A stretch of 48,224 nucleotides of DNA from assembly GCA_902798105.1 (NCBI GenBank), contig CADBVG010000008.1, positions 1-48,224 of the forward strand. Direction: 5' to 3'. The notes beneath the pieces are model-generated. The model saw only the letters and a program-made list of their open reading frames with translations, did not search any database and was not told the origin of the DNA. Origin of the DNA: an uncultured Eubacteriales bacterium. GTDB lineage: Bacteria > Bacillota > Clostridia > Christensenellales > Aristaeellaceae. This document shows, one piece after another, positions 48,036-48,224 of the stretch. Within the stretch, counting starts at the first letter, position 1. Every line of letters begins with the position of its first letter. Both the position numbers and the translations under genes were made by a program.

Positions 48036-48224
48036 ATGGCAAAATTCATCACCATCGGCGAGCGCATCTCCGTCACCGCCCCGTCCATCCGCAAGGCGTT
48101 TGCGGAGCGTGACCCGGAGCCGATTATCCAGCGCTGTGAGCAGCAGCTGGCGGCCGGCGCGAATTACATCGACGTGAACATCGGGCCTGCGGAGGCCGAC
48201 GGCGAAGAGGTCATGCAGTGGGCG
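48036..48224 (+). CDS. acsE: Methyltetrahydrofolate:corrinoid protein methyltransferase, cut by the window end
   Basis: Only the first 63 codons are present: MAKFITIGERISVTAPSI, AGANYIDVNIGPAEADGEEV. This is the start of AcsE, a pterin-binding TIM barrel that moves the methyl group from methyl-THF to the cobalt of AcsC/AcsD. The VNIGPA segment is the pterin-binding signature. GGGAGG lies 9-10 nt before the ATG. It is 73 nt downstream of acsC. Confidence 0.9.
   Translation, partial: MAKFITIGERISVTAPSIRKAFAERDPEPIIQRCEQQLAAGANYIDVNIGPAEADGEEVMQWA

Noticed and set aside
1-48224. tRNA or rRNA genes
   Set aside because: I found no tRNA T-loop and acceptor combination or rRNA core sequence on either strand by reading; a tRNAscan run would settle it.

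Overview
The window looks like chromosome of a spore-forming, strictly anaerobic Firmicute (class Clostridia) with high GC. The evidence is Gram-positive-type ribosome binding sites before nearly every gene, sporulation and germination genes (spoIVFA, spoIVFB, gerM), a T-box leader, a CIRCE element, and the start of a Wood-Ljungdahl (acetyl-CoA pathway) cluster at the right end. The genus cannot be named from sequence alone. I see no tRNA, rRNA, CRISPR array, prophage or intact insertion sequence.

Layout. 1-2.7 kb: an rRNA-methyltransferase-like gene (minus), then a fused nadD-yqeK gene and rsfS (plus). 2.7-6.6 kb: a T-box leader (probable specifier TAC, tyrosine) followed by two adenylate-forming CoA ligases, one of them PaaK-like, and a tandem-ACT protein. 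6.8-16.1 kb: a long minus-strand cell-shape and sporulation cluster, maf-mreB-mreC-mreD-PBP2-rodA-spoIVFA-spoIVFB. 16.4-19.4 kb: a secreted metallopeptidase and htpG, with a CIRCE operator and strong promoter upstream of htpG. 19.7-25.6 kb: an XRE regulator with an alpha-helical repeat tail, a YjcQ-like protein, a phosphotransacetylase that unexpectedly carries a signal peptide, a repeat-rich gap with an ABC-ATPase relic, a YkvA-like protein and a PPK2 kinase with a polylysine tail.

25.9-36.2 kb: a STAS protein and a membrane PP2C phosphatase (partner-switching signalling), a radical SAM protein, an operon of an uncharacterised protein, a ParB-like/HAD fusion, a second HAD protein and a Wzy-like membrane protein, then a secreted WG-repeat-like protein that overlaps a convergent D,D-carboxypeptidase gene. 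36.3-42 kb: DUF1836, rqcH, and gerM - rph-rdgB (fused) - ysnB-like phosphodiesterase, an order resembling Bacillus gerM-rph-ysnA-ysnB. 42-48.2 kb: a probable nickel module (CsoR/RcnR-like repressor with a His-rich head, divergent His-rich protein, CooT, a small unknown) leading into metF, cooC, acsD, acsC and a truncated acsE, that is, the methyl branch and corrinoid proteins of acetyl-CoA synthesis.

The intergenic spaces carry several distinct repeat families: 17-18 bp perfect hairpins, CTAGCCACT arrays, CTCAGGATGACA-type inverted pairs, GC-rich hairpins, a MITE-like element in two places, and short tandem repeats. Many sit inside what would otherwise be core operons. The most unusual points are the exported-looking phosphotransacetylase, the tyrosine-type T-box on arylacetate-type CoA ligases, the matching His-rich peptides in a metal sensor and its divergent neighbour, and the ParB-HAD fusion operon.
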